Source: Desulfocarbo indianensis
GTDB lineage: Bacteria; Desulfobacterota; Desulfarculia; Desulfarculales; Desulfarculaceae
Reading direction: 5' to 3'
Length of the DNA: 64,000 nt
Assembly (NCBI GenBank): GCA_001184205.1
Contig: LBMP01000004.1
Span: 1 to 64,000, forward strand
Positions 43,041 to 53,315 of this stretch are shown here, one piece after another. The notes under the pieces are model-generated. The model saw nothing but the letters and a program-made list of their open reading frames with translations, did not search any database and had not been told where the DNA came from. The position numbers and the translations under genes are program-made. How positions within the stretch are numbered: position 1 is the stretch's first letter; the number at the start of each line of letters is the position of its first letter.

Positions 43041-45128
43041 ATGAAAGCGAGAGCACTGATTCTATTCTTGTTGCTGACCTTGTCACTGGCGGGGGCGGCG
43101 GGGGCGGCGGGGGCGGCAGGGGCGCAAAGCCAGGAGGAATCGTCCGCCTACCAGGTGTTCGATCTGGGCGAAGTGGTGGTTTCCAGCCAGAAGGGCGCGG
43201 TCAACCAGCCGGCCACGGTGAGCGAGTTCACGGCCGAGGATATAAAGCGCACCCACAGCCTCACGGTGCCCGAGGCCCTGTCCCACATTCCGGGCGTCAC
43301 CGTGACCACCGGCTTCAAGAACGAGCCGGACATCAGGGTCCACGGCTTCCAGCAATATGAAACCCTGATCCTGATCGACGGCGTGCCCTATTATGAAACC
43401 AACTACGGCAAGCTGAACCTGAACCAGCTCCCCACCGACATGATAGCCCGCATCGACGTGATAAAGGGCTCTCCCTCGGTGCTTTACGGCGCCGGCGCCA
43501 TGGGCGCGGCGATCAACATCATCACCAAGAAGGCCGGCGAAAAGGCCTCTTTCAGCGCCACCGGCGAAGCCGGCGACCACGGCGCCTACCGGCTGTCCGC
43601 CTCCCACGGCAACACCATCGGCAAATTCAACTACTGGTTGAACGCCAGCCGCAAGGAAACCGACGGCTGGGAGATGTCCGATGATTTCAGCCCCCACCAG
43701 GGCAGCATCGTGAGCCGCCCCGGCGGCACCAAGCAGGCCATCCTGGAGGACGGCGGCAAGCGCAACAACTCCGATTCGTCCCAGACCAGCCTGTGGGGCA
43801 AGGCCGGCTTCGAACTGGGGCCGGAGTCCAAGTATTACCTGAGCACCTATTTCATCGACTCGTCCTGGGGATTCCCCGTATCCACCCAGGAGGTGATCAT
43901 CTTCCCCAGCCGGCCGGCCTTTTCCCGGTTTTCCCGCATGGATAAATACCAGGACTGGGGCCTGGACCTGAGCGGCGAGCAGCGCCTGAGCGATTCCTTC
44001 AAGCTGCGGGGCAAGGTTTTCTACCACAACCACGTGGACGACCTGGTGTCGTTCTCGGATCAGCAATTCTCCGACGAGATATCGCGCAGCACCTACAAGG
44101 ATTATTTCGTGGGGGGCGTGGTGCTGGCCGATTGGGATATCGCCTCCCAGGACACCCTGCGCTTCGCCCTGCATTACCGCGGCGATTCCCACAAGGAGCG
44201 CAATGACGTGTACCTGCCCTATGCCGAGTCGTTCTCCTACACCGGTTCGGCGGCGGCGGAAAACGAATGGCGGCCCCTGGCCGGCCTGGCGGTGACCGCG
44301 GGCGTCAGCTACGACTGGTTCGAGGTGGACAAGGCCGAGGCCACCCAAACCGACAAGCAGGGCGATTTCGCGGCCACCGAGGAGCTGGACACCGGCGATA
44401 GCAAGGACGCCTTCAATCCCATGCTGGGCATCAGCTACACCTTCAGCGATCAAACCAGGGTGTACGCCTCGGCGGCGCGCAAGGCCCGCTTCCCCACCTT
44501 GCAGCAGATGTTTTCCTCCAAGGGCGGCAACATCGATCTGAAGGCGCAGAAAAGCAACAACTACACCCTGGGGATCTATCATCCCTGGGGAAGCCTGGCC
44601 CACGCCGAGGCCTCGGTGTTCTACTATGACATCGAGGACCGCATCACCCGCGACGCCCCCTATCCGGACGCCATGTACCGGAACTACGCCGAGGTCAAGA
44701 TCTACGGCTTCGAGGTGGCGGGCGGCTGGAATCCCTTGGCCGGCCTGAATCTCCGCCTGGGCTACACTTTCCTGGAGTCCCAGGACGAGAGCCCCGACCG
44801 GGTGACCGACGACGTGATAGGAGTTCCCCAGCACAAGGTTGACGTGGGGATAAGCTACCAGGTGCCCAGGCTGCAAACCCGCCTGAACCTGCAGGGGCTC
44901 TTCATGGCCGAGCAATGGAACCAGTTGCCCACCCCGGCCAGCCCGGACACCGAGCCGCGCCAGACCAGCGGCTATTTCCTGGCCGACTTTCATGTATCCC
45001 AGCCCCTGGGCGACCACCTGGAGGCCTTCGTATTCGTCAACAACATCCTGGACCGCGACTATGAAAGCGAATACGGCTTTCCGGGCATGGGGCGGAATTT
45101 CTGGGCTGGCGTTACCACAAGGTTTTAG
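43041..45128 (+). CDS. TonB-dependent outer membrane receptor
   Basis: A 695-residue outer membrane protein. After a signal peptide (about 1-30, containing an AGA-type tandem repeat) comes a short TonB-box-like VFDLGEVVVSS. The plug domain spans about 55-165 (VPEALSHIPGVTV, DIRVHGFQQYETLILIDGVP, IDVIKGSPSVLYGAGAMGAAINIIT). The 22-stranded barrel ends YGFPGMGRNFWAGVTTRF with the terminal Phe needed for assembly. The substrate (siderophore, metal chelate, cobalamin or other) cannot be told from sequence, and no periplasmic binding or ABC genes lie nearby. GGAGG is 9 bases before the ATG. It has its own promoter and stands alone. Confidence 0.92.
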   Translation: MKARALILFLLLTLSLAGAAGAAGAAGAQSQEESSAYQVFDLGEVVVSSQKGAVNQPATVSEFTAEDIKRTHSLTVPEALSHIPGVTVTTGFKNEPDIRVHGFQQYETLILIDGVPYYETNYGKLNLNQLPTDMIARIDVIKGSPSVLYGAGAMGAAINIITKKAGEKASFSATGEAGDHGAYRLSASHGNTIGKFNYWLNASRKETDGWEMSDDFSPHQGSIVSRPGGTKQAILEDGGKRNNSDSSQTSLWGKAGFELGPESKYYLSTYFIDSSWGFPVSTQEVIIFPSRPAFSRFSRMDKYQDWGLDLSGEQRLSDSFKLRGKVFYHNHVDDLVSFSDQQFSDEISRSTYKDYFVGGVVLADWDIASQDTLRFALHYRGDSHKERNDVYLPYAESFSYTGSAAAENEWRPLAGLAVTAGVSYDWFEVDKAEATQTDKQGDFAATEELDTGDSKDAFNPMLGISYTFSDQTRVYASAARKARFPTLQQMFSSKGGNIDLKAQKSNNYTLGIYHPWGSLAHAEASVFYYDIEDRITRDAPYPDAMYRNYAEVKIYGFEVAGGWNPLAGLNLRLGYTFLESQDESPDRVTDDVIGVPQHKVDVGISYQVPRLQTRLNLQGLFMAEQWNQLPTPASPDTEPRQTSGYFLADFHVSQPLGDHLEAFVFVNNILDRDYESEYGFPGMGRNFWAGVTTRF
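43089..43124 (+). repeat. 9-bp tandem repeat in the receptor signal peptide
   Basis: Three exact copies of GCGGGGGCG and a fourth with one substitution (GCAGGGGCG) encode Ala-Gly-Ala units in the signal peptide of the TonB receptor. Because the unit is 9 bases, copy-number change keeps the frame. Confidence 0.9.
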
Positions 45129-45370
45129 GAGCCGGCTGACGCCTGCCGGCCCTGAAATATGCAACCCTCGACGTGTTATGCCACCGGGAGCCTTCGACGC
45201 TGAAGCCGGAACCGGAGAAAGGAGCAAGACTATAAGGGACACGCCTATTTAGCCGCACTCATTTCTGTGGGAAAGGCCGGCGCCAAGGAGCTGCACTCAA
45301 ATCAACAGTCAGCGATACGCATTCCCCGGGCTCCTTGGCCGGCCGCTCCCCGGATGGGGCGGTTAATGTC

Positions 45371-46738
45371 TCAAGCCTCCTCCTCCACTTGCAGCACCCT
45401 GGCCCAGCAGGGCCAGAGGGGATCGATCCTGGCCCTGCCTCCGCGCAGGGGGAATTCCTGCCCCGGATTCAATAAGTCCACCAAGCGGCCGTTCACCGGC
45501 CGGGGCAGTTGCACGTCTTGGGCCGTGGGCTCCTTTTCCGCGCTTATGGCCACCACCAGCCATTGCCCGGGCGCGCGCCGGGAAAATACCAGGCTTAGGT
45601 TGCTCAGGGCCAGCTCCTCGTAGTCGCCGCGCCGCAGGGCCGGGCAGGCGGCGCGCAGATGGGCCAGGCGGGCCACGGCCTGGCAAAGCTCCCGGCCGGC
45701 CCGGTCTCGCCTCAGCTCCGCCAGGTTCAGGGCGGGCCGCAGGGTCCAGTCATGGCCCGCGGCCTTGACACCCTTGATGCCGAATTCGCTGCCGTAATAG
45801 ATGGACGGCGTGCCCGGCATGGTGAACAACAGGCAATGGCAGGGGAAAAGATGGGCCTGGTCTTCAAGCTTGCTGGCCAGCCGGTCCACGTCGTGATTGT
45901 CCAGGAAATTGTAAAGGCTGTGCCCGAGGTAAAGCCCGTAGCCGCCGGACTGGCGGCGCAGGGAGTGGGCTATCTCGAAGTAGTTGGCGTCCAGGTGGCT
46001 GGAGTAGATGCCCTTGTAGCATTCGTAGTTGGTCACCGAATCCAGGCCGCCGCCCTTGAGCCAGTTCTGATAATCGCCGTGCACCACCTCGCCCATGAGC
46101 CAGAACTCCGGGTCCAGGCGGCGGCAATAGGCGGCCAGCTCCTTAAGAAAGGCCAATTCGATGTGGTCGGCCGCGTCCAGGCGCAGGCCGCTGATCTGGA
46201 AATCCCGCAGCCAACTGGCCGCCGCCTCGAACAGGTGGCCCCGCACCTCCGGGTTGGCCAGGTTCAGCTTCACCAGGTCATGGCAGCCGTTCCAGGTGGC
46301 GTAGGTAAAGGGTTCTCCTTGTTCGCCGCGGCGGTTGAAATCCAGATGGAACCAGTCGCGGAAACGGGAGTCGCGGCCATGAGCCAACACATCGCGGAAG
46401 GCCCAGAAGGCGCGGCCCACGTGGTTGAACACGCCGTCCAGCACCAGGCGCAAGCCCCGCTGGCGGGCCTCGCCGGCCAGGGCCATCATATCCTCCCGCT
46501 GGCCCAGGCGGCGGTCCACCTGGAAAAGATCCACGGTGTCATAGCCGTGGGAGCCGGATTCCAGCACCGGCCCCAACAGGATGGCGCTGGCGCCCAGCTC
46601 CCTGGCGTGGTCCAGCCAGGGCACCAGCCGGCCCAGGCGGGCCTGGGGGGCGGCGTTGAAATCGTTTTGGCGGGGCGCATCGCAAAGCCCCAGGGGAAAG
46701 AGGTGATAGAACACCGCGTCGCGTGCCCAGTCAGCCAT
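45371..46738 (-). CDS. GH13 family alpha-amylase-like glycosidase
   Basis: A 455-residue GH13 enzyme without signal peptide, so cytoplasmic. The four conserved regions are visible: DGVFNHVG, GLRLDAADHI (nucleophile Asp), GEVVHGDYQNWL (acid/base Glu) and FLDNHDVDRL (third Asp). It resembles cyclomaltodextrinase/oligosaccharide-degrading members more than secreted amylases and may act on glycogen-derived or trehalose-like sugars. The ATG at 46738 has GGAGG about 7 bases upstream. A perfect 16-bp palindrome just upstream matches the site at the TetR gene, indicating control by that regulator. Confidence 0.9.
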   Translation of the reverse strand: MADWARDAVFYHLFPLGLCDAPRQNDFNAAPQARLGRLVPWLDHARELGASAILLGPVLESGSHGYDTVDLFQVDRRLGQREDMMALAGEARQRGLRLVLDGVFNHVGRAFWAFRDVLAHGRDSRFRDWFHLDFNRRGEQGEPFTYATWNGCHDLVKLNLANPEVRGHLFEAAASWLRDFQISGLRLDAADHIELAFLKELAAYCRRLDPEFWLMGEVVHGDYQNWLKGGGLDSVTNYECYKGIYSSHLDANYFEIAHSLRRQSGGYGLYLGHSLYNFLDNHDVDRLASKLEDQAHLFPCHCLLFTMPGTPSIYYGSEFGIKGVKAAGHDWTLRPALNLAELRRDRAGRELCQAVARLAHLRAACPALRRGDYEELALSNLSLVFSRRAPGQWLVVAISAEKEPTAQDVQLPRPVNGRLVDLLNPGQEFPLRGGRARIDPLWPCWARVLQVEEEA

Positions 46739-46755
46739 GTTTAACCTCCGCTAAT

Positions 46756-46771
46756 TATACCGATCGGTATA
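46756..46771. promoter_or_regulatory. Perfect 16-bp palindrome TATACCGATCGGTATA, TetR operator
   Basis: It lies 17-32 bases upstream of the GH13 start codon and overlaps a TATAAT. A second site with the same TATACC...CGGTA core occurs upstream of the TetR gene at 47445-47460. Confidence 0.8.
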
Positions 46772-46848
46772 TTACAGGGCCTAAAAATGCCCACCAGTTC
46801 GGCGGCCCGGCCGCGCCGGGTCACCTCCGCAGGTGGCTGGTCTATCGC

Positions 46849-47415
46849 TTATGAATAAATGCCGTGCATGAACTGATGCACCGCGTTGAAAACCAGTTCG
46901 TCGTTAAGCTCCAAGAGATTGTTCAGCCCCAGGCTGATGAGGGTGTTCAACATGCCCAGGAAGGTGGCCGCGTAGCGCCGGTGGCGGCCCTTCATGTTGC
47001 CATGGTCCCTCACCGCCGCCTGAAAAAGCGCCTCCAGCATTTCCTGCTGGCGGTGCCCCCAGGGGCGCACCGCGTCGAAGTCCTCGCTCTCCGGCGGCGA
47101 AAACCAGAGCGACAACTGTAACCTGTAGAAACCGGGCCTTGCTTTGGAAAAGGCGAAATATGCATTGGCCAGGCGGTACAGGGTCAGCGGCAGATCGCCC
47201 TGGTATTGGGCAGCCTCCCGGGTCTGCTGTAAAAGCGGCAAAAAGCCGTCTTCCAGCACGGCCTGCAACAAGCCCAGCTTGCTGCCGTAGTAGTGATACA
47301 GGGTGGGCTTGGTGACGTCGGCGGCCTGGGCCAACTCCTGCACGCCCACCGCGTTGTAGCCCTGGGCCGCGAACAGCTCCTCGGCCTTGGCCAGAATCTT
47401 TTGGCGGTTGTCCAA
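46849..47415 (-). CDS. TetR-family transcriptional regulator
   Basis: A 188-residue TetR protein. The N-terminal HTH (KAEELFAAQGYNAVGVQEL, then DVTKPTLYHYYGSKLGLL) is canonical, and the C-terminal ligand domain is all-helical with no known signature. The start is taken as TTG at 47415 because GGAGG lies 5 bases before it and the HTH begins in the usual register; longer in-frame starts would translate through the operator at 47445-47460. It lies upstream of the GH13 gene in the same direction and, from the shared palindromes, probably represses itself and that gene. Confidence 0.88.
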   Translation of the reverse strand: MDNRQKILAKAEELFAAQGYNAVGVQELAQAADVTKPTLYHYYGSKLGLLQAVLEDGFLPLLQQTREAAQYQGDLPLTLYRLANAYFAFSKARPGFYRLQLSLWFSPPESEDFDAVRPWGHRQQEMLEALFQAAVRDHGNMKGRHRRYAATFLGMLNTLISLGLNNLLELNDELVFNAVHQFMHGIYS

Positions 47416-47444
47416 ATCAGCCTCCAACTGACGCCTGTAATATG

Positions 47445-47460
47445 TATACCACTCGGTACA
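47445..47460. promoter_or_regulatory. TetR autoregulatory operator TATACCACTCGGTACA
   Basis: An imperfect copy of the palindrome at 46756-46771 (12 of 16 positions identical), located 30 bases upstream of the proposed TetR start. Confidence 0.7.
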
Positions 47461-47610
47461 TAAAAAGCACGCAAAAAAAGCGGCCAAACGAAAAAGGCGA
47501 AAAAATTTCATGGCCAGGGTGAACTGTATTTTGGGGGGGCATGCGCCCTTGCGATAAATTCTGGGCAAGCAGGGCAACCGCCTCCCGCCCGGCGTCGTCA
47601 CGCCAGCCGG

Positions 47611-48429
47611 CTAGCCTTGAATGATGAGGTTGGCCACCTCCTCGATGGGGCGGTCGGTGACGTCTATCACCTGGATGCCCTTGAGCCGGTCGAATACCTC
47701 CTCGCAAAAGCCCAGCTCCTCGGTGATGTTGCGCAGGTCGCAGTATTCGGCGGCCAGGCCGCGCTGAAAGCGGCCCTGGCGGATGCTGGCCAGCTTGGCC
47801 GGGCTTATGGCCAGGCCCACCATCTTGGGCCGTTTGAGCTTGAAGAGCTTGGCCGGCGGTTCCAGGCCCAGCACGATGGGCACGTTGGCCGCCTTCAGGC
47901 CGTAATGGCAGGAGAGATACAGGCTGGTGGGGGTCTTGGAGGTGCGCGACACGCCCAGGAGGATCACGTCCGCCAGCCCGATGCTCTCCAGGCGGCGGCC
48001 GTCGTCGTGGCGCATGGTGAAATCAATGGCCTCGGCCAGGCGCAGGGACTTTTCCCCCAGGGCGTTGGGCAAAAGCCCGCTGCTCAGAAGCGGCTCTGAC
48101 TTGAAGCGCCCTCTGATCTTGTCGAACAGGGGGCCCAGCATGTCGATCATCGCCAGATCGCGCCTGTCCTCTTCCCGGGCCAGGCGGAGGCGCAGGCCCC
48201 GGTCGTTCATGGTGTAGATCACCACTCCGTTCTTGGCCTCGGCCTCGTCCAGGATGGCCTTGATCTGGGCTCCGGTTTTCACGAAGGGGTGCCGGATGAA
48301 TATGGAGTGGAACTCCTTGTAAAACTGCACCAGGGCGGCCCGGGCCATGCGCTCGGCGGCGGTGCCGGTGGCGTCGGAAATGATGTGAATGTAGACGTTT
48401 CTGGCGTGCAAGGCTGGGGAAGGGCTCAT
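47611..48429 (-). CDS. ppsR: Pyruvate, phosphate dikinase regulatory protein (PPDK kinase/pyrophosphorylase)
   Basis: A 272-residue DUF299 protein. It has the P-loop-like GVSRTSKTPTSLYLSCHYG near 160-178, HIISDATGTAAERMARA at the start, the VIYTMNDRGLR block, and PKMVGLAISPAKLASIRQ. The bifunctional enzyme inactivates PPDK or PEP synthase by ADP-dependent phosphorylation and reactivates it by phosphorolysis, setting the direction of pyruvate/PEP flux. The ATG at 48429 has GGGAGG 7 bases upstream. The target synthase is not in the window. Confidence 0.95.
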   Translation of the reverse strand: MSPSPALHARNVYIHIISDATGTAAERMARAALVQFYKEFHSIFIRHPFVKTGAQIKAILDEAEAKNGVVIYTMNDRGLRLRLAREEDRRDLAMIDMLGPLFDKIRGRFKSEPLLSSGLLPNALGEKSLRLAEAIDFTMRHDDGRRLESIGLADVILLGVSRTSKTPTSLYLSCHYGLKAANVPIVLGLEPPAKLFKLKRPKMVGLAISPAKLASIRQGRFQRGLAAEYCDLRNITEELGFCEEVFDRLKGIQVIDVTDRPIEEVANLIIQG

Positions 48430-48688
48430 GCGCGGACCTCCCGCCGGATTTTGGCTCTGTTTGGGCAGGCTTTTCTCTAATTATGGCGCATTCGCAGCCG
48501 GTCCGGCCGCCTAAGTTGCTTCGGGGCCGCCTAAGGTTTTTCCCCGCCGCCCCGGCCGCCCAAACTGGCGCGGGGGCTTGCCTATCCTATATAATGAGCT
48601 ATCATCGTGCCCGGCGGGCGGAACCGCACACAACCAAGGCCAAGCGCCCGGAAAAATTTATTCAAGCTGAAACCTGGGAGTCAGGGAC

Positions 48689-50386
<1,698 letters not shown>

Positions 50387-50410
50387 ACCCGGATTCGTCA
50401 TAGGCGCACG

Positions 50411-50442
50411 GGCCGGCCTCCCAAGGGGCCGGCCTGGCTTTT
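50411..50442 (+). terminator. Hairpin terminator after glnS
   Basis: GGCCGGCC (50411-50418) and GGCCGGCC (50427-50434) form a stem followed by TGGCTTTT. The T-run is short. The rest of the 50387-50697 gap is GC-rich and shows no gene. Confidence 0.65.
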
Positions 50443-50697
50443 AGAGGGCCCCCGGTTTGTGCTAATTTGCTTTTAACGGCGCCGGGCGATCAGGGCAGGG
50501 CCGCTTCGCGAGCCCCGGCGGGCGGCCCCTAAGCCAGGCGGCGCGACACTGCGGCGGCGGGCAAGATTGCAGGGCCCGCCGTGAATGATGAGGCCTTTCC
50601 TTAATGGATTTATGGCTCTGCAAGGATTCATGCCGGCGATCGCGGGTCCGTGCGCCAAATCCTTAATCTGAAGCTGGGCGAGGAAGGGAAGAGGGAG

Positions 50698-51249
50698 ATG
50701 ATCGGTTGGAAGAATTGGCTGGCGGTGGCTCTGGGCCTGCTGCTGGCGCTTAGCGCCGCCTGCGGCGACAACCCGGAAAAGGCCGAGGTCAAAGGCGGCG
50801 ATGCTCTCAATCCGTGCAACTTGATAACCCAGGAGGAGGCGGCCCAGGCTCTGGGCGGCGCGGTTAAAAAGGCCAGGCTCCAGGAAGCGGCCAACCCCTT
50901 GGGCCAGAGCATTTGCTATTACGAGGGCCAGGCCAGCGACGCGGTCCGTTTCGTGCAGATTTCCCTGGTGACCACCCAAAAGCTGAGCCCCAGCCTGCGC
51001 GAAAGCGGCTATGGCGCGGACAAGCTTTTCCACGACAGCAAAAAGCTGTTGGGCCAGCCCCAGGCGGTGAAAGGCCTGGGCCAGGAGGCGTTTTGGGGCG
51101 GCAGCGGCTTGAAGGCCGGCGCCGGCCTGCACGTGTTGGGCAAGGAGGCCTATCTCAATATCACGGTGGCCTCGGGCGATGAAAAACGCGACCTGGAGGC
51201 GGCCAAGGACCTGGCGGAAAAGGCGCTGGACAGGCTGCCCCAGCCCTGA
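50698..51249 (+). CDS. Predicted lipoprotein with DUF3558-like features
   Basis: A 183-residue lipoprotein: hydrophobic signal with lipobox ALSAAC (Cys at about 22), then a mature domain starting NPCNLITQEEAAQALGGAV. This NPC.L.t..E...alG pattern is seen in small secreted lipoproteins such as DUF3558. Later segments ICYYEGQAS and GLGQEAFWGGSGLKAG fit the same fold, where the Cys of CNL and of ICYY may pair. Function is unknown. ATG 50698 follows a purine-rich AGGGAAGAGGGAG. It is monocistronic. Confidence 0.75.
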   Translation: MIGWKNWLAVALGLLLALSAACGDNPEKAEVKGGDALNPCNLITQEEAAQALGGAVKKARLQEAANPLGQSICYYEGQASDAVRFVQISLVTTQKLSPSLRESGYGADKLFHDSKKLLGQPQAVKGLGQEAFWGGSGLKAGAGLHVLGKEAYLNITVASGDEKRDLEAAKDLAEKALDRLPQP

Positions 51250-51344
51250 AATGCGCGCGGGCGGTTTCCCTCGGCCCGCCGAACCGATACAATGTACATT
51301 GAAACGCTAGAGAACAAGCACGACAACCCTAAGAGGCGACAGCA

Positions 51345-51905
51345 ATGGAAATAACCGTAAAGGATTTGATGATTCCCCTGGAAGAATACGCCACGGTAGA
51401 CCAAGAGGCCAATCTGCAAGAGGCGGTGAACTCCTTGGCCGAGGCCCAAGAAAAATGGGGCAGCGAGGGCTACAAGCACCGCGCCATCCTGGTGCTGGGC
51501 GCCGACGGCGGCGTGGTGGGCAAGCTTAGCCAATGGGACGTGATACGCGCCCTGGAGCCCAAATACGACAGTCTTTTCGACTTTAAAAAGCTCTCCCATT
51601 TCGGCTTCAGCGCGGATTTCATAAAGGGCATGGTCAACGACCACAACCTGTGGGAGCATCCCCTGAATGATATCTGCCGGGCCGCGGCCATGGTCAAGGT
51701 GGCGGACATCATGTATACGCCGCAGCGCGATGAATACGTGGCCGATAGCGCCAGTCTGCCTCAGGCCATTCACCAGCTCATCATGGGGCGCCACCAGTCG
51801 CTTCTGGTCACCAACGGCAACGGCAACGGCAAGATCGTGGGCATCCTGCGCCTGAGCGACGTGTTCAAGGAGGTGTGCGGCCGCATCCAGGCCTGCCGCC
51901 TGTAG
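51345..51905 (+). CDS. CBS-domain pair protein
   Basis: A 186-residue protein consisting of two CBS motifs: TVKDLMIPLEEYATVDQEANLQEAV ... AILVLGADGGVVGKLSQWDVIRAL (shown in part) at about 4-70, and VADIMYTPQRDEYVADSASLP ... SLLVTNGNGNGKIVGILRLSDVF at about 118-178. They are separated by a helical insertion (HFGFSADFIKGMVNDHNLWE). CBS pairs bind adenine nucleotides and regulate partners; none is fused or adjacent here. AAGAGGCGA precedes the ATG. A small MITE-like repeat follows the stop by 22 bases. Confidence 0.88.
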   Translation: MEITVKDLMIPLEEYATVDQEANLQEAVNSLAEAQEKWGSEGYKHRAILVLGADGGVVGKLSQWDVIRALEPKYDSLFDFKKLSHFGFSADFIKGMVNDHNLWEHPLNDICRAAAMVKVADIMYTPQRDEYVADSASLPQAIHQLIMGRHQSLLVTNGNGNGKIVGILRLSDVFKEVCGRIQACRL

Positions 51906-51927
51906 GCCGCGGGCGGCGGCCGCCGCT

Positions 51928-52052
51928 TAGCAGGGCGTTGAAAAACACCCTGCGCCGCCGGGCCATGGACGGCCCGCCAATTTGCGAGGTTTTGAAAAAA
52001 CAAGCAAGTTGGAATTGAAAAAGGCCAGGATGCCTTTTTCAATAACCTGCTA
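51928..52052. repeat. MITE-like element with TAGCAGG/CCTGCTA terminal inverted repeats
   Basis: A 125-base element with imperfect terminal inverted repeats of about 18 bases: left TAGCAGGGCGTTGAAAAA, right TTTTTCAATAACCTGCTA. It contains a perfect 11-bp hairpin TTGAAAAAGGC/GCCTTTTTCAA (52015-52042) and a GCAGGG/CCCTGC hairpin (51930-51953). No coding capacity. The right terminal TAG also serves as the stop codon of the damaged thioesterase gene on the minus strand. It could also act as a bidirectional terminator between two converging genes. Confidence 0.75.
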
Positions 52053-52504
52053 GAGATATTTGGGAGGAAGTTGCGCCTGGCCCTCCAGGCTCAGGTCCTT
52101 GAGGATCATCACGGTCACCGTGCCGTGGGCCAGGAGACGGCCGTTTGCGTCTTCCACCTGGGCGTCGGCCAGGCACAGGTTGCGCCCGGATTTGATGCAG
52201 CGGCCGCGGCCTCTCAGCAGGCCGTCCTTGGCGGGGGCCAGGTAGTTGAGCTTCATCTCCACGGTGGTGAGGCCCTCCTCGCCCTTTAAAAGCGAATAGC
52301 AGGCCCCCAGAAGCCCGCCGCGTCCACCAGGCCGGCGTAGGCCCCGCCGCGCACCAGGCCGAAGGGCTGTAGGCGTTTGTTCGCCACCGGTATCTCCAAA
52401 AGGGAAAAGCCGGGGGAGAGTTCCCTGATCGCCATGGACAGGAGAGAGAAATGGGGACAGGGATTGACCTGGGCCTGTGCGGCGGCCAGCCAGGCCGGAT
52501 TGAT
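52050..52504 (-). pseudogene. PaaI-type hotdog thioesterase, frameshifted
   Basis: The minus strand encodes a hotdog thioesterase in two frames. The 5' part reads NPCPHFSLLSMAIRELSPGF then RLQPFGLVRGGAYAGLVDAAGFWG. A one-base loss in the G-run at 52304-52308 then shifts to the frame that continues ACYSLLKGEEGLTTVEMKLNYLAP and GRNLCLADAQVED to the stop at 52050. With one more G the two halves join smoothly. The 5' end has no standard start codon before NPAWLAA (an ATC is at 52504), though ATG codons occur later. Either a genuine pseudogene or a homopolymer sequencing error plus an unrecognised start; without the shift it would be an acyl-CoA thioesterase of about 150 residues. Confidence 0.75.
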
Positions 52505-52537
52505 GCGCCGCCTGCGCCGCCTTCTTAGGCCTTGGGG

Positions 52538-53146
52538 TTACTTGAACTCCTCCACCGGCCCCGCGCCTTCGCGTATGACCTGGGGCACGTCGTCCACCAG
52601 GCTGATCACGCTGGAGGGCTCGCCGGGCACCGGGCCGCCGTCGATCACCAGGTCAAGCTGGCGGCCCAGGGCTTCCTCGATCTCCCAGGCATGCATGTAG
52701 TAATGCCCCTCGGGGTCGGTGGCGCTGGTGGAGATGATGGGGTTGCCCAGCTCGGCCACCATGGCCTGCACGATGGGGTGGTCCACCACCCGGATGCCCA
52801 CCTCCTTGCGCCGGGTGAGCATCATCTTGGGCACCTCGCGGGAGCCTTCCAGGATTATGGTGTAGGGGCCGGGCAGCAGGCGCTTGAGGTTCTTGTAGGC
52901 GTAGTTGGTCACCCGGGCGTATTGGCTGAGTTCGGTGAGGCCGGGGCAGATGAAGGAAAAAGGCTTGTCCAGGGGCTGGCGTTTTATCTGGTGCACCCGC
53001 TTGATGGCCTTCTTGTCCATGATGTCGCAGCCGATGCCGTAGACCGTGTCGGTGGGATAAGCCACCACCCCGCCCTGGCGCAAGGTTTCCACCACCCGGT
53101 GGATCAGGCGCGGTTGGGGGTTCTCGGGATTTATCTCCAAGAGCAT
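52538..53146 (-). CDS. YciO/YrdC/Sua5-family threonylcarbamoyl-AMP synthase-like protein
   Basis: A 202-residue YrdC-fold protein: GGVVAYPTDTVYGIGCDIMDKKAIKRV (in part), KPFSFICPGLTELSQYA, LLPGPYTIIL, VGIRVVDHPI and ISTSATDPEG, the nucleotide- and RNA-binding surface. The KR.P..KPF.f pattern and the length are those of the YciO branch, whose function in t6A tRNA modification is less certain than that of TsaC/Sua5. ATG 53146 has GGGAGG 8 bases upstream. It lies upstream of the damaged thioesterase gene in the same direction. Confidence 0.9.
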   Translation of the reverse strand: MLLEINPENPQPRLIHRVVETLRQGGVVAYPTDTVYGIGCDIMDKKAIKRVHQIKRQPLDKPFSFICPGLTELSQYARVTNYAYKNLKRLLPGPYTIILEGSREVPKMMLTRRKEVGIRVVDHPIVQAMVAELGNPIISTSATDPEGHYYMHAWEIEEALGRQLDLVIDGGPVPGEPSSVISLVDDVPQVIREGAGPVEEFK

Positions 53147-53315
53147 GGCAAGCGGCCTCCCTGGTCAATGGGCAACCTTAGACCAGCGCCACCCGCGCGT
53201 CAAGGCCCTGGCCGCCGGCGCTGAACCCTCGGACGCGGCTTCCCGGCGGCCTTGACCCCCTGGCGCGGAGAGGGATAATGAACCCCGGGCGCTTCGCTGG
53301 CAAGGGGAGGAAGCC

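Noticed and set aside
43083-45242. A 719-codon open frame antisense to the TonB receptor
   Set aside because: GC-rich genomes give long antisense frames; it has His/Val/Gly-rich composition, no family motif and no ribosome binding site, while the plus strand encodes a complete receptor.
51290-51302. Palindrome AATGTACATT before the CBS gene as an operator
   Set aside because: Too short and isolated to distinguish from chance; no repeat of the motif near other genes was noticed.
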